Shown: in pieces, positions 50,834 to 58,879 of the stretch
How positions within the stretch are numbered: the stretch's first letter is position 1
Layout: each line of letters starts with the position of its first letter
Position numbers and translations under genes: made by a program
The notes under the pieces: model-generated
What the model saw: only the letters and a program-made list of their open reading frames with translations
What the model was told of the DNA's origin: nothing
Database searches by the model: none
Assembly: GCF_035956715.1 (NCBI RefSeq)
Contig: NZ_CP108381.1
Span: forward strand, 2,728,001-2,792,000
Source: Nocardia sp. NBC_01329
Lineage (GTDB): Bacteria > Actinomycetota > Actinomycetes > Mycobacteriales > Mycobacteriaceae
Length of the DNA: 64,000 nt
Direction of reading: 5' to 3'

Positions 50834-51576
50834 ACCTCTCGCATCCACTGCGGGCGCGACGCACCCGTTCTTCCGAGATCGACCAGCTCGCCCAGGAGCG
50901 TCTGGCCGCCGAGGAGGCGAAAGCCGCCCGCCGCAAACAGGAGACACTCGCCGACGTCTTCCGGTCGTTCCTCCACGCCCCCTCCGCCTGGGTGATCACC
51001 GTGCTCCTGATCGCCGCCGTGACGGCACGGATTCCGGTGGGCGACTGGCAGCTCACCGACGCCCTGGTACCGGTACTCATGGTGGCCGCTTTCCCGTTCA
51101 CGGAGTGGGTCATTCATGTCTGTGTCCTGCACTGGCGGCCACGCACCCTCGGCCGATGGCGGATCGACTCGCTGCTCGCGCGTAAACACCGTGAGCACCA
51201 TGCCGATCCGCGAATCCGGCAACTCGTCTTCATCCCGTGGCAGACGTTCCTGTGGCTACTACCCGCCCTGCTCGCCATCGCATTCCTGGCCTTCGCGCGG
51301 CCGGGACTGGGCCTGACCTTCCTGGCCACCGTGGGCGCCCTGGGACTGGTGTACGAATGGACCCATCTACTCGTGCACACCGACTATCAGCCGCACAGTG
51401 CGATCCTGCGCGCGGTGCGCCGCAACCACCGCCTCCACCATTTCAAGAACGAGCACTACTGGTTCGCCGTCACCACCGCCGGCACCGCGGACAGGATCCT
51501 GGGCACCTACCCCGATCCCGCGCAGATTCCGAACTCCCCCACCGCGAAGGCCCTGCACACACCGCAGGCCGCATAA
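50830..51576 (+). CDS. Fatty acid hydroxylase/sterol desaturase family protein
   Basis: A 248-residue membrane protein. The histidine boxes of the di-iron family are present: HVCVLHWRP, KHREHH, HLLVHTDY and RNHRLHHFKNEHYWFAVTT. Three to four hydrophobic segments surround them. Such enzymes hydroxylate or desaturate membrane lipids or carotenoids. It overlaps the GntR gene as ATGA, so the regulator and enzyme are co-expressed. The N-terminus is a charged helix (SSEIDQLAQERLAAEEAKAA), a less usual extension. Confidence 0.9.
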   Translation: MNLSHPLRARRTRSSEIDQLAQERLAAEEAKAARRKQETLADVFRSFLHAPSAWVITVLLIAAVTARIPVGDWQLTDALVPVLMVAAFPFTEWVIHVCVLHWRPRTLGRWRIDSLLARKHREHHADPRIRQLVFIPWQTFLWLLPALLAIAFLAFARPGLGLTFLATVGALGLVYEWTHLLVHTDYQPHSAILRAVRRNHRLHHFKNEHYWFAVTTAGTADRILGTYPDPAQIPNSPTAKALHTPQAA

Positions 51577-51901
51577 TTCTCGGCCGGCGGCCCCGGTCGG
51601 TTGCGGCGCGGCGGGGGCCGCACGCAGGCTGATCGAGCTGCTGAAGACCCGCGGTTGGGCGGGCTGGACCGAACTCGGGCGAGTAGAACCCGGAAACGAT
51701 CCGGCCCGAAAGCAGTAGGAATCCACCCGGGGAATCTCGCCGAGATCACCGTCGACGGGTACCGGTGGTGAGACCGCCGCGGACACAGGGTACTAGTGAG
51801 ACCACGAGCTTCACGGCGTTCGGGTGGTGCGGGGTTCGATGTGCACCCGCCGGGCAGCCGGCCCTTCCGCAGGTTCCACCGAGCAGTTCCGAGGATGGCG
51901 T
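51577..51901. other. Spacer, nothing clearly supported
   Basis: About 325 bases between the hydroxylase gene and the small hypothetical gene. A plus-strand frame passing through it lacks family features and reads like a shadow. No terminator of note was identified. Confidence 0.4.
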
Positions 51902-52228
51902 ATGCAACGAATTCCCGGTCAGGACACGAGCACGGCGCCGCACGACGTCGCCTGCCGCGTCGAAAGCTTGCTCGATGAGCAGGCGCGCGTGGTCGACGAG
52001 CTGATGTCGGCCGAGACCGCGTATATCGAATCGGTCGCCGAGGCCCGGCGGGCGGGTCTGCTGTGCCGGTCCGATCTGACCGAGGCCTACACCCGGTTGG
52101 ACAGTTGGGGAATATCGAATTTCGCGAACCGCTGGCGCAGGCTCGTCGGCATCGATCCCGAGGATCTGCGCCTCGATCCGAACACATGCCTCGGCGCCGA
52201 GGTCATCGACGACTCCATGAAAGCCTGA
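51902..52228 (+). CDS. Small hypothetical protein, 108 aa
   Basis: A 108-residue, mainly helical acidic protein: MQRIPGQDTSTAPHDVACRV, ESLLDEQARVVDELMSAETA, AYIESVAEARRAGLLCRSDL, WGISNFANRWRRLVG. ATG 51902 is preceded by a GAGGATGGCGT ribosome site. Codon third positions are GC-rich as in true genes. I recognise no family. The long helix with regularly spaced Leu/Val could form a coiled coil. Confidence 0.6.
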   Translation: MQRIPGQDTSTAPHDVACRVESLLDEQARVVDELMSAETAYIESVAEARRAGLLCRSDLTEAYTRLDSWGISNFANRWRRLVGIDPEDLRLDPNTCLGAEVIDDSMKA

Positions 52229-52425
52229 CGCCGGCTCGGGCTACAACCCGGAACCAGATCATTTCTGTTTTTCGGAAACCTCGGCCAATGCCCGGCGCAG
52301 TGCGGCGAACTCCCGGATGCTGATGGCGAAAGGCCGTGCCGCCGGGTTCGATGCCGTGTCCCGCCGGAGAGGGTTCCGGCACCTGCCCGGGCCATCCGGA
52401 CGGCCGAGGTGAGAAGGTGGCGGCG

Positions 52426-52438
52426 TAGCGTGCGACGA
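52426..52438 (+). promoter_or_regulatory. Leaderless -10 element before the SnoaL-like gene
   Basis: TAGCGT at 52426-52431, seven bases, then GTG 52439: the same hexamer and spacing as before the OsmC-like and VOC genes. Confidence 0.5.
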
Positions 52439-52930
52439 GTGAGTTCTCATGAGCACGCCCCGTCCATCGCCCGGCCCACGGCGGGGATCTCCGACGCTGA
52501 CACGGCCACGACTGTCGAGATCCAAGCCCTTTTCCGGACACTGGAATCGGCGTTGGAGGCCAAGGACGCAGCGGCCTTCGACCAGCCGTTCACCGAAGAC
52601 GTCGTCTTCATCACGCCGGCGGGAGCGATCTTCCGGGGCTGGGACGAGATGCACAGTTACCATCGAAAAGTCCTCGGCGACAGCCCGGATGCGCGAGCCC
52701 ACTTCGAGCTACTCGCCCTGCGTCTCCTGACACCTGAACACGCGGTCGTCAATGTCGAGCAAACACTGCACACCGCAGAGTTCTCCATCGCCAACCGAGG
52801 CACCTGGGTCCTGCTCGAGCGCAACGGGTCATGGTGGGTCTGCTCGGTGCACAACACCAACGTCGCCGGATCGGCCGAAGGCCGACCCACTGGCCGGCGC
52901 CCCCGCCCGGTCGACTCCTCGACCGAGTGA
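52439..52930 (+). CDS. SnoaL/SgcJ-like NTF2-fold protein
   Basis: A 163-residue NTF2-like protein. Typical features are ALFRTLESALEAKDAAAFDQPFTEDVVFITPAG, GWDEMHSYHRKVL, and a C-terminal WVLLERNGSWWVCSVHNTNV strand pair. The SgcJ/EcaC group is of varied or unknown activity. GTG 52439 was chosen because it lies seven bases after TAGCGT; earlier GTGs exist. It is monocistronic. Confidence 0.8.
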   Translation: MSSHEHAPSIARPTAGISDADTATTVEIQALFRTLESALEAKDAAAFDQPFTEDVVFITPAGAIFRGWDEMHSYHRKVLGDSPDARAHFELLALRLLTPEHAVVNVEQTLHTAEFSIANRGTWVLLERNGSWWVCSVHNTNVAGSAEGRPTGRRPRPVDSSTE

Positions 52931-53022
52931 CAGCGGAAGGTTCCTCGGTTGCGTTACCGGCCCATTCCGGGATCGTCCGTTGACCCTGGGCCCGAACGAG
53001 GGCCGGGCGCGGGTAGCTTGCT

Positions 53023-53184
53023 CAGCCGGTCGGTGGCACCAGGCCGAGGATGCCGGTGAGGTCGTCCAGGCATTCTTCGTAGACGGGTTCGAGGTCGGAG
53101 TAGGCGAAGTCGAGCTGGTGCAGGACTTCCATGCACAGCAGGCCGTATAGCCGGATCCAGCAGGACAGGAAGACGTGGCCGGAC
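53023..53184 (-). pseudogene. C-terminal tail of a TetR-type regulator
   Basis: The minus strand ends with HVFLSCWIRLYGLLCMEVLH, QLDFAYSDLEPVYEECLDDL and a stop, which resembles the ligand-domain end of TetR/WHG-type regulators. The helix-turn-helix part is missing; upstream the DNA switches to an unrelated plus-strand membrane-protein frame. It is a remnant. Confidence 0.6.
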
Positions 53185-53425
53185 ACTGTGCGCTGCGGCG
53201 GTGGGGGCCACCCCGTGGCTCGGGATGGCCGGTGCGCTGCTGTTCCCCGATACCGCGACCTATGATCCCGAGTTCGCCGATCGGACTTTTTTCGTGCTCG
53301 GTGTGCACGGGCAGGTCTTCATGGCGCTGATCCTTCTCACAGCTCTACTCGGCGCGGTCGCGGCGTCCTGGCGGCATGCGAATTCGACCCGGGCTCACCA
53401 CCGGGGCGCCGACGGCGGGGCCTGA
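53171..53425 (+). pseudogene. Membrane-protein C-terminal fragment
   Basis: A plus-strand frame reads TPWLGMAGALLFPDTATYDP, then FFVLGVHGQVFMALILLTALLGAVAASW and a polar tail, i.e. one or two membrane helices. There is no plausible start, and it abuts the TetR tail head to head near 53180. This looks like a deletion junction between two lost genes. A short intact protein from an internal GTG (53201) is possible. Confidence 0.45.
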
Positions 53426-53574
53426 ACGAAGCCGACCGGTCAACCGTTGTTGGATGCATCGCCTTTGCATCGTTTGGCGCGTAGTGTGAATAGCTACTGA
53501 CGGATATTTCAGCTCGACCGATCGCACCGGGAAGCGGGGCGACCGGCAACCGAATCGAGAACGAGGAGACCGTC

Positions 53575-54072
53575 ATGTTCCACTTCACTGCTGCGCGTTC
53601 ACTGGGATTGCTCGCCGGAATGGGCGCGGCATCCGCCTGGATCGTGCTCGCCGGTCCGACCGCGACGGCCGCGCCACCCGCCATGTGCCCGGCACCGGGA
53701 GCCGCCGTGGTCCAGACCGGTGCCGCCGGCGCGAACTGTTCGGCTACCAGCGATGCCGGTGGCGCGGCCGCCGCGTACGGATTCGACGGGACCGCCGATG
53801 CCGACGCCGCGCCGACCAGCCTGTCGCTGGCGATCGCCCAGAACGGCGGTACCGCGACATCCACCTCGCAATTCCTCTCCGGGCCGGCCGCGATCGCGCT
53901 GGGCCCGGACGCCCGGGCTTCCGCCCTGGGCGAGCGCCCGGGGCTGTCCATCGGTATCGCCGGACCCGGCGCGTCCGTCGACGTCACCGGGACGTCCGCA
54001 CCCACCTGTACCGGCGGCCCCGCCTTCGCGGGGGACTTCCAGACCTGGCAGGGATGTCTCTCGATGGGTTGA
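53575..54072 (+). CDS. Secreted Ala/Gly-rich protein (DUF6764-like)
   Basis: A 165-residue exported protein. The signal peptide (SLGLLAGMGAASAWIVLAGP, then TATAA-P) has a cleavage site near residue 33. The mature part is low complexity with four cysteines (AMCPAPG, ANCSATS, APTCTGG, QGCLSMG) that could form two disulfides, and repeats of GPDARASALGE type. The pattern resembles DUF6764 proteins of Nocardia and mycobacteria, from memory. ATG 53575 follows GAGGAG. Function unknown. Confidence 0.8.
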   Translation: MFHFTAARSLGLLAGMGAASAWIVLAGPTATAAPPAMCPAPGAAVVQTGAAGANCSATSDAGGAAAAYGFDGTADADAAPTSLSLAIAQNGGTATSTSQFLSGPAAIALGPDARASALGERPGLSIGIAGPGASVDVTGTSAPTCTGGPAFAGDFQTWQGCLSMG

Positions 54073-54174
54073 TCACCGGCCATGGGCGGATTTCGGCGGC
54101 ACGGCGTCCGTGACGAGACGCGTTTCCCGCGGACCGGCCGCCGGGTCGCGCGGGTCGCGAAAGAGGCGTGAACA

Positions 54175-55068
54175 GTGGTCGAATCCGGCGCGGAGGTCGA
54201 ACTGACAGTCGGTGCGGTGGCCGGATCCCTCGGTGTCCCGGTCGCGACACTGCGCAGCTGGAACCAGCGCTACGGTTTGGGTCCCGGCTCACGTCGGCCC
54301 GGCGAACACCGCCACTACACCGCCGGTGATGTGGTGGTACTGCGACGCATGGTCGACCTGATCCGGGCCGGTGTCGGGCCACGCAATGCGGCGAAAGCGG
54401 CGCGCGCCGCGGCCGCCGAGCGACCCACTCCGGGGAATATCGAACCATTGCCGGCCGCCGCGGATCGCCTCGACGCCACCGAACTGCTGGACATCGTCGC
54501 CACCCATATCGCCCACTTCGGCGTCGTGACCACCTGGAACAGCCTGTGCCGACCGGCTTTCACCGACCTGGTCGCGCGGCAGCGCCGTGGGCACGGCCTC
54601 GTCGACGTGGAGCACACGCTGTCCGGGGCCATCACCATCGCCCTGCACCGCACGGTGCCACCCGTCCGCGCCCCGGCCGGAGCCACTCCGGTGTTACTGG
54701 CCTGCACCGGCGGCGAGGGTCATGTACTTCCACTGGAGGTACTGCGGGCCACCCTCGCCGAGACCGGAATACCCGCTGTACTTCTCGGCGCCTCGGTACC
54801 GAGCGGCGCCCTCGCCGACGCGGTCGCCAGACAGCCCCGCACTCCGGTGGTGGTGCTGTGGTCCCAGACGGCACGGACCGCACCTCCGGAGCCGGTTCAG
54901 GCCGGTAGCCGGGCCCCGGCACGGCTCCTGCTGGCCGGGCCCGGGTGGGCGGTGCACACCGCACCCGCCGGGGCGCTGCGGGTCGCCTCCCTCGACGACG
55001 CCCTCCAACTGATCGATCGGCTCCGGGGGCGCACGTTCCCGCGCGGCCCCTACCGCACACGGTCGTAG
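54175..55068 (+). CDS. MerR family regulator with B12-binding-like domain
   Basis: A 297-residue protein. The MerR winged helix (VGAVAGSLGVPVATLRSWNQ, RYGLGPGSRRPGEHRHYTAG) is followed by a helical cap (HIAHFGVVTTWNSLCRPAF) and a Rossmann-like domain (LLACTGGEGHVLPLEVLRAT, GIPAVLLGASVPSGALADAV). This is the layout of CarH/LitR photoreceptor regulators, but the cobalamin-binding motif is reduced to GEGH, so cofactor binding is uncertain. It is convergent with the RibD-type gene, overlapping by 19 bases. Confidence 0.85.
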   Translation: MVESGAEVELTVGAVAGSLGVPVATLRSWNQRYGLGPGSRRPGEHRHYTAGDVVVLRRMVDLIRAGVGPRNAAKAARAAAAERPTPGNIEPLPAAADRLDATELLDIVATHIAHFGVVTTWNSLCRPAFTDLVARQRRGHGLVDVEHTLSGAITIALHRTVPPVRAPAGATPVLLACTGGEGHVLPLEVLRATLAETGIPAVLLGASVPSGALADAVARQPRTPVVVLWSQTARTAPPEPVQAGSRAPARLLLAGPGWAVHTAPAGALRVASLDDALQLIDRLRGRTFPRGPYRTRS

Positions 55069-55649
55069 ACCAGGGCCAACTCGCCCCGCTCACCGGCATC
55101 CTGATGCGTCGGAAACCATTTCGACGCGGGAAGGCCGTCGTCGAACAGACGCCGGCCGCCACCCGCGATCTCGGGAGTGATCATGAGATACAGCCGGTCG
55201 AGCAGATCCGCGTGCAGGAGCGGCTTGATGACACTCGAACTACTGTTGACGAGAATATCGCCGACGCCGGTGGCCTTCAGTTCTCGCACGACGTCGACGG
55301 CCGGAGCATCGACGATGCGGGTGCGAGCCCAGGGCGCCTCGGTCAATGTGGAGGACAGAACGACCTTCTCGACATCGACCAGCCATTTCGCATAGCCGCG
55401 GTCGCGCAGGTCGGCGGCCTCGTCGGTGGCGACCGACGGCCAGTAGCCGAGGAACCCCTCCGCGTTGCGGCGGCCGAGCAGCGCCGTGGTCGCTCCTTCC
55501 CAGATGCGGCTCAGGTGACGGCGGGCCACCTCGGTCGCCGCGTACGGGACGATCGCGCCCATATCGCCGGGCCCGCCAGGTCCGCTGTAGCGCCCGTCGA
55601 GGGTGAGACAGATATTCGCGGTCACGGTACGTCCAGTGGAGTCGGTCAT
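55050..55649 (-). CDS. RibD C-terminal/dihydrofolate-reductase-like protein
   Basis: A 199-residue reductase of the RibD_C family: VTANICLTLDGRYSGPGGP, TALLGRRNAEGFLGYW, KVVLSSTLTEAPWARTRIV, LKATGVGDILVNSSSSVIKPLL, LMITPEIAGGGRRLFDDG. Such proteins bind NADPH; substrates are usually unknown. The ATG overlaps the stop of the ArsR-SRPBCC gene (ATGA), so it is the second gene of that operon and under its operator. Confidence 0.9.
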   Translation of the reverse strand: MTDSTGRTVTANICLTLDGRYSGPGGPGDMGAIVPYAATEVARRHLSRIWEGATTALLGRRNAEGFLGYWPSVATDEAADLRDRGYAKWLVDVEKVVLSSTLTEAPWARTRIVDAPAVDVVRELKATGVGDILVNSSSSVIKPLLHADLLDRLYLMITPEIAGGGRRLFDDGLPASKWFPTHQDAGERGELALVYDRVR

Positions 55650-56488
55650 CTCTGTGCATCCTTTTCGTTGTCGTACGTTGCGCGGGCGTGCCGGTGTTCG
55701 CCGACTGCGTCGGCGAGTTCGTCCAATACCTGTTGCCAGCCGGTGTCCGTTCCGGCGATGAAAGGCACGGCTTCGGTATCGGTATCGGTGATGGTGAGCC
55801 CGAGCCGCAGCTCTGTACCTTCTCCGGTTGCGACCAGGACGAGGTCGTAGCGACCGGTGAACAGGACAGCCCCTGCCTCGCCCAGCACCGACAGGCCGAA
55901 TTCGAGTCGTTCGGCCTCGTGCGCCACAGCGACCCGGCCTTCGGAGTGGTACCGCCGCCCTTCGGCATCGCGGTAGTCGAGGACGACGCGCCCCTGCGGC
56001 CACGGTTCCAGGACACAGTCGGTGATCATCATCGAGGGTGGCGCCCACCAGGTCCCGAGCAGGTGTGGATCGACCCAGTACCGCCAGATGATCTCCGGGG
56101 GCGCGGCAAGGACACGGGCGAAGGAGAACCGGCGTCCGTCGGCCCACCCATTATGTTCCGCCGCCGCGGTTTCGGCTTCGATGGCGGCCCGGTAGCGCGC
56201 GATCACATCCCGCTCGCCGACGTGCGCATCGGCAGACTCGGCCAGAGCCGACAGTGCACGAGCGAACTCTTCCAATGGCCGTGTCTCGATCGCGTAGACG
56301 CGACGTTGCCCCAACGGGAAGACGGTGACCAGGCCGGCCTCGGCGAGGGTTCGCAGGTGTTTGGTCGTCTGCGGTTGCCGCAACCCGGTCAGCTCGGCGA
56401 GTTCGCCCACCGAACGGGGATGTTCGGCCAAGAGTTCGACGAGCCGCCAGCGCGCCCCGTCTCCCAATGCTGATGCGATCCGATCCAT
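55646..56488 (-). CDS. ArsR-type HTH fused to SRPBCC (AHSA1) domain
   Basis: A 280-residue fusion. Residues 1-100 form an ArsR-type winged helix (IASALGDGARWRLVELLAEH, LRQPQTTKHLRTLAEAGLV). Residues about 118-265 form an AHSA1/SRPBCC lipocalin-like domain (FARVLAAPPEIIWRYWVDPH, LLGTWWAPPSMM, FIAGTDTGWQQVLDELADAV). The metal-binding cysteines of classic ArsR are absent, so the SRPBCC pocket probably senses a small hydrophobic ligand. A perfect inverted repeat lies just upstream. Confidence 0.9.
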   Translation of the reverse strand: MDRIASALGDGARWRLVELLAEHPRSVGELAELTGLRQPQTTKHLRTLAEAGLVTVFPLGQRRVYAIETRPLEEFARALSALAESADAHVGERDVIARYRAAIEAETAAAEHNGWADGRRFSFARVLAAPPEIIWRYWVDPHLLGTWWAPPSMMITDCVLEPWPQGRVVLDYRDAEGRRYHSEGRVAVAHEAERLEFGLSVLGEAGAVLFTGRYDLVLVATGEGTELRLGLTITDTDTEAVPFIAGTDTGWQQVLDELADAVGEHRHARATYDNEKDAQR

Positions 56489-56496
56489 TGCCTAAG

Positions 56497-56514
56497 TATT
56501 CACTGAAGTGAATA
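56497..56514. promoter_or_regulatory. ArsR-type operator
   Basis: TATTCACTGAAGTGAATA has perfect 8-bp arms (TATTCACT/AGTGAATA) around two bases, nine bases upstream of the ArsR-SRPBCC start. An overlapping TGAATATTCA palindrome follows. Autorepression is likely. Confidence 0.7.
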
Positions 56515-56754
56515 TTCAAGTCAAGGAATATTTTCTATTCTCGAGAAGGCACTGTTGAGAAGGGTCGCCAGGGCGAGTGCCCTGCTTCCGGGTAGACCAC
56601 GGCGGACCAGGCAAGACGCGACGAACTCGGCTCGCCCTCTGATGAATCCCGGCGCAGGCAGCGGCGGCGAGTCCCTCGATCTCCCGGATGAGCCGGGTCA
56701 TGGCCGGCTCTGCCGGCCATACGAAGTCGTACTGCGGGCACCGGAACAGCGCGA

Positions 56755-56994
56755 GGCATCACCGACCAGTCGCCGAAATTCCTCACTCCTGAGGCGGTGC
56801 GATCCTCGGATGTGGTGATCACCATGGGGTGCGGGGACACCTGCCCGGTGTTCCCCGGCATCAACTACCGCGGACGGGACCTGCCGGACCCGGGCGGACA
56901 AGGAGTCGAGGCGGTGCGCCCGATCCGCGACCAGATCCGCGACCGAGTCCGAGTCCGAGCTCCGATCACCGAGCTGGCTGTGGCCAACCCCTGA
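56755..56994 (+). pseudogene. Arsenate reductase (ArsC) C-terminal fragment
   Basis: A 79-codon frame reads PKFLTPEAVRSSDVVITMGC, GDTCPVFPGINYRG and DPGGQGVEAVRPIRDQIRDR, the C-terminal half of thioredoxin-type ArsC (low-molecular-weight phosphatase fold). The N-terminal phosphate-binding CxxN loop is missing and no start with a ribosome site is present. The last 15 residues are degenerate. It is an inactive remnant. Confidence 0.75.
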
Positions 56995-57018
56995 CGCCCG
57001 GCCTCAGACCCGGCCCGA

Positions 57019-57675
57019 CTATGTGCCGGGCCTGGGCGGGCCCGATCCCCGGGCCGTCTGTCCCGGAGTTTCCAGGTAGGCCACTATGCCGCCGATCAGC
57101 GCTTCGAGCGCGTCGTCGAGGTCTCCGTAGGTGCCCAGGGTGCGCTCGGAGGTGATACCGCGCATCGCCGCCGGGATGAGGGCGGCCACCTGCCGCACCT
57201 TGACCGGATCCAGCCCCATATCGACGAACGCGCGCTGGCAGGCCTTGTCCCAGTTCGGTTTCCACGAGGCGAGCTCCGCGGCGGTGCGCGGATAGTCGCG
57301 TTCCAGTTCGGCGTGTTCGCGCGGCAGGGCGGCACGCAGGGTTTCGATGGCCAGCGATTCCGGCCTGCGCAGCCCACCCGCCATGGTGCCGATCATTGCG
57401 GACACCCGTTCGTGCAGGGTGCCGTCCGGGTTGATTCCGGCGGGCAGATCGCCGCGTTTATCGGCGGTATGCCGCAGGACCGCGGCCCACAGGCCGTCGA
57501 TATCGCCGAACTGGTATTTGATCACTCCCCAGGTGGCGCCGATATCGCGGGCGATCCGGTTTCCCGACACCGCCGCGGGATCACCGGTGGCCAGCGAGGC
57601 GATCGCCGCCTCGAGCATGCTCTCCCGGGATTGGATCCCACGCCTGTTCGCGCGTCGCCCGCCCACCTCAGTCAC
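57019..57675 (-). CDS. TetR family regulator
   Basis: A 218-residue TetR protein. The helix-turn-helix is at about residues 18-65 (RESMLEAAIASLATGDPAAV, SGNRIARDIGATWGVIKYQF). The rest is helical, ending in a low-complexity tail. The GTG start at 57675 faces the Rieske oxygenase gene; a nested palindrome (57687-57708) starts 12 bases upstream. It probably controls the oxygenase-reductase pair, with a steroid-like or lipid ligand; inference. Confidence 0.9.
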   Translation of the reverse strand: MTEVGGRRANRRGIQSRESMLEAAIASLATGDPAAVSGNRIARDIGATWGVIKYQFGDIDGLWAAVLRHTADKRGDLPAGINPDGTLHERVSAMIGTMAGGLRRPESLAIETLRAALPREHAELERDYPRTAAELASWKPNWDKACQRAFVDMGLDPVKVRQVAALIPAAMRGITSERTLGTYGDLDDALEALIGGIVAYLETPGQTARGSGPPRPGT

Positions 57676-57686
57676 GAGATCCCACT

Positions 57687-57708
57687 TTACCTGCCCTGAC
57701 CAGGGTAA
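57687..57708. promoter_or_regulatory. Nested palindrome in the divergent tetR/oxygenase spacer
   Basis: TTACC (57687-57691) and GGTAA (57704-57708) flank CCCTG-AC-CAGGG (57694-57705). The position, just upstream of the TetR start in a 172-base divergent spacer, fits a TetR operator. Confidence 0.5.
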
Positions 57709-57847
57709 TCCAGTTTCATATAGCTCTCTTGTATTCTTTCACAGAGGGTTCTATTCTCAGGAGCGCCGGGTGACCGACGTCATATCCCGAGGCGTCTCGG
57801 TGCCGTAGCCGCGCCCGCGACAGCCCTCGAAAGCCAGGAGGATCGCG

Positions 57848-58879
57848 ATGGCGAAACCACCACTGCCGATGGAGCCGACAGGCTGGTTCCAGGTGGCCTG
57901 GTGCGGTGAGATCACCGTCGGCGCGGTGCACCGGATGAAGTACTTCGGCCGCGAGATGGTGGCCTGGCGATCGGCGTCCGGCCGGGTCGCCGTTTTCGAC
58001 GCCTACTGCGAGCATCTGGGCGCGCATCTGGGCTACGGCGGCCATGTGGAGGGCGAGAACCTCGTCTGCCCGTTCCACGGCTGGGAGTGGAATCGGGAGG
58101 GGCGCAATGTCTGTATCCCGTACGAGAGCTATCCGAACAAGGGCCGCCGCATCCGCAGCTACCCGGTGGTCGAACGTAACGAGGGCGTGTGGGTCTGGTA
58201 CGACATCGAGGGTCGGCCACCCCATTTCGAAGTACCGGACATCTTCGAGGCGTTCGGTGACGGACGCAACGCCGAGCACTACTACCCGCCGGTTCCCGCC
58301 GCAACGCTGTACCGGCCGGGACTGGAACTGCATCCGCAATACGTGATGGAGAACGGTGTCGACTTCGCGCATTTCAAGTATGTGCACAAGACCCCGTTCA
58401 TCCCGGAGTTCACCCGCCACGACTTCTCCGGTCCCGTCTCCTACGTCGATTTCACCATCGCCTTCGACGACGGCGTGGTCGAAGACCAGGTCAACAGCTC
58501 GGTCGAAGACCAGGTCGACAGCGGGGTCGAATCGATCAACGCCGGATTGGGCTGCTCGATCACCAAGAGCTGGGGCATGATCGACAACCGCACCATGCCC
58601 GCGGTGACACCGGTCGACGAGTCCACCTCCGACGTCCGCTTCACCGTGTGGATCGGACGGAAGCCAGGTGACGACAGCCCGGAGATCGGTACCTACGGCA
58701 AGGCCATGGCCGGTTTCGTGATCGAACAGTTCGAGGCCGATATCCATATCTGGTCCCATCAACGCTATTCCGACCCGCCGGCATTGTCGCGCAAGGAGTT
58801 CGAGGGGTTCCGGGCGCTGCGCGAATGGGCGCGACAGTTCTACCCCGACGCCACGAAGACAGAAAGGCCCACACCATGA
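57848..58879 (+). CDS. Rieske-type aromatic/steroid oxygenase (KshA-like)
   Basis: A 343-residue oxygenase subunit. The Rieske [2Fe-2S] motif is intact: Cys54-x-His56 in AYCEHLGAH and Cys74-xx-His77 in VCPFHGW. The mononuclear iron site shows Asp172, His175 and His180 in NGVDFAHFKYVHKT. The organisation resembles KshA, the 3-ketosteroid 9-alpha-hydroxylase oxygenase, but sterol genes are not adjacent. An internal in-frame duplication gives VEDQVNSS-VEDQVDSG near residue 212. ATG 57848 follows CAGGAGGAT. The stop overlaps the next gene as ATGA. Confidence 0.92.
   Translation: MAKPPLPMEPTGWFQVAWCGEITVGAVHRMKYFGREMVAWRSASGRVAVFDAYCEHLGAHLGYGGHVEGENLVCPFHGWEWNREGRNVCIPYESYPNKGRRIRSYPVVERNEGVWVWYDIEGRPPHFEVPDIFEAFGDGRNAEHYYPPVPAATLYRPGLELHPQYVMENGVDFAHFKYVHKTPFIPEFTRHDFSGPVSYVDFTIAFDDGVVEDQVNSSVEDQVDSGVESINAGLGCSITKSWGMIDNRTMPAVTPVDESTSDVRFTVWIGRKPGDDSPEIGTYGKAMAGFVIEQFEADIHIWSHQRYSDPPALSRKEFEGFRALREWARQFYPDATKTERPTP
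58475..58522. repeat. 24-bp in-frame imperfect tandem repeat
   Basis: Two 24-bp units (58475-58498, 58499-58522) share GGTCGAAGACCAGGTC and differ at three bases. They insert an acidic eight-residue repeat into the oxygenase without breaking the frame. Confidence 0.9.

Noticed and set aside
52259..52702. A minus-strand frame ending FAISIREFAALRRALAEVS
   Set aside because: The tail looks protein-like but the frame runs antisense into the SnoaL-like gene and has no start or homology; kept only as a possible trace of a lost gene.
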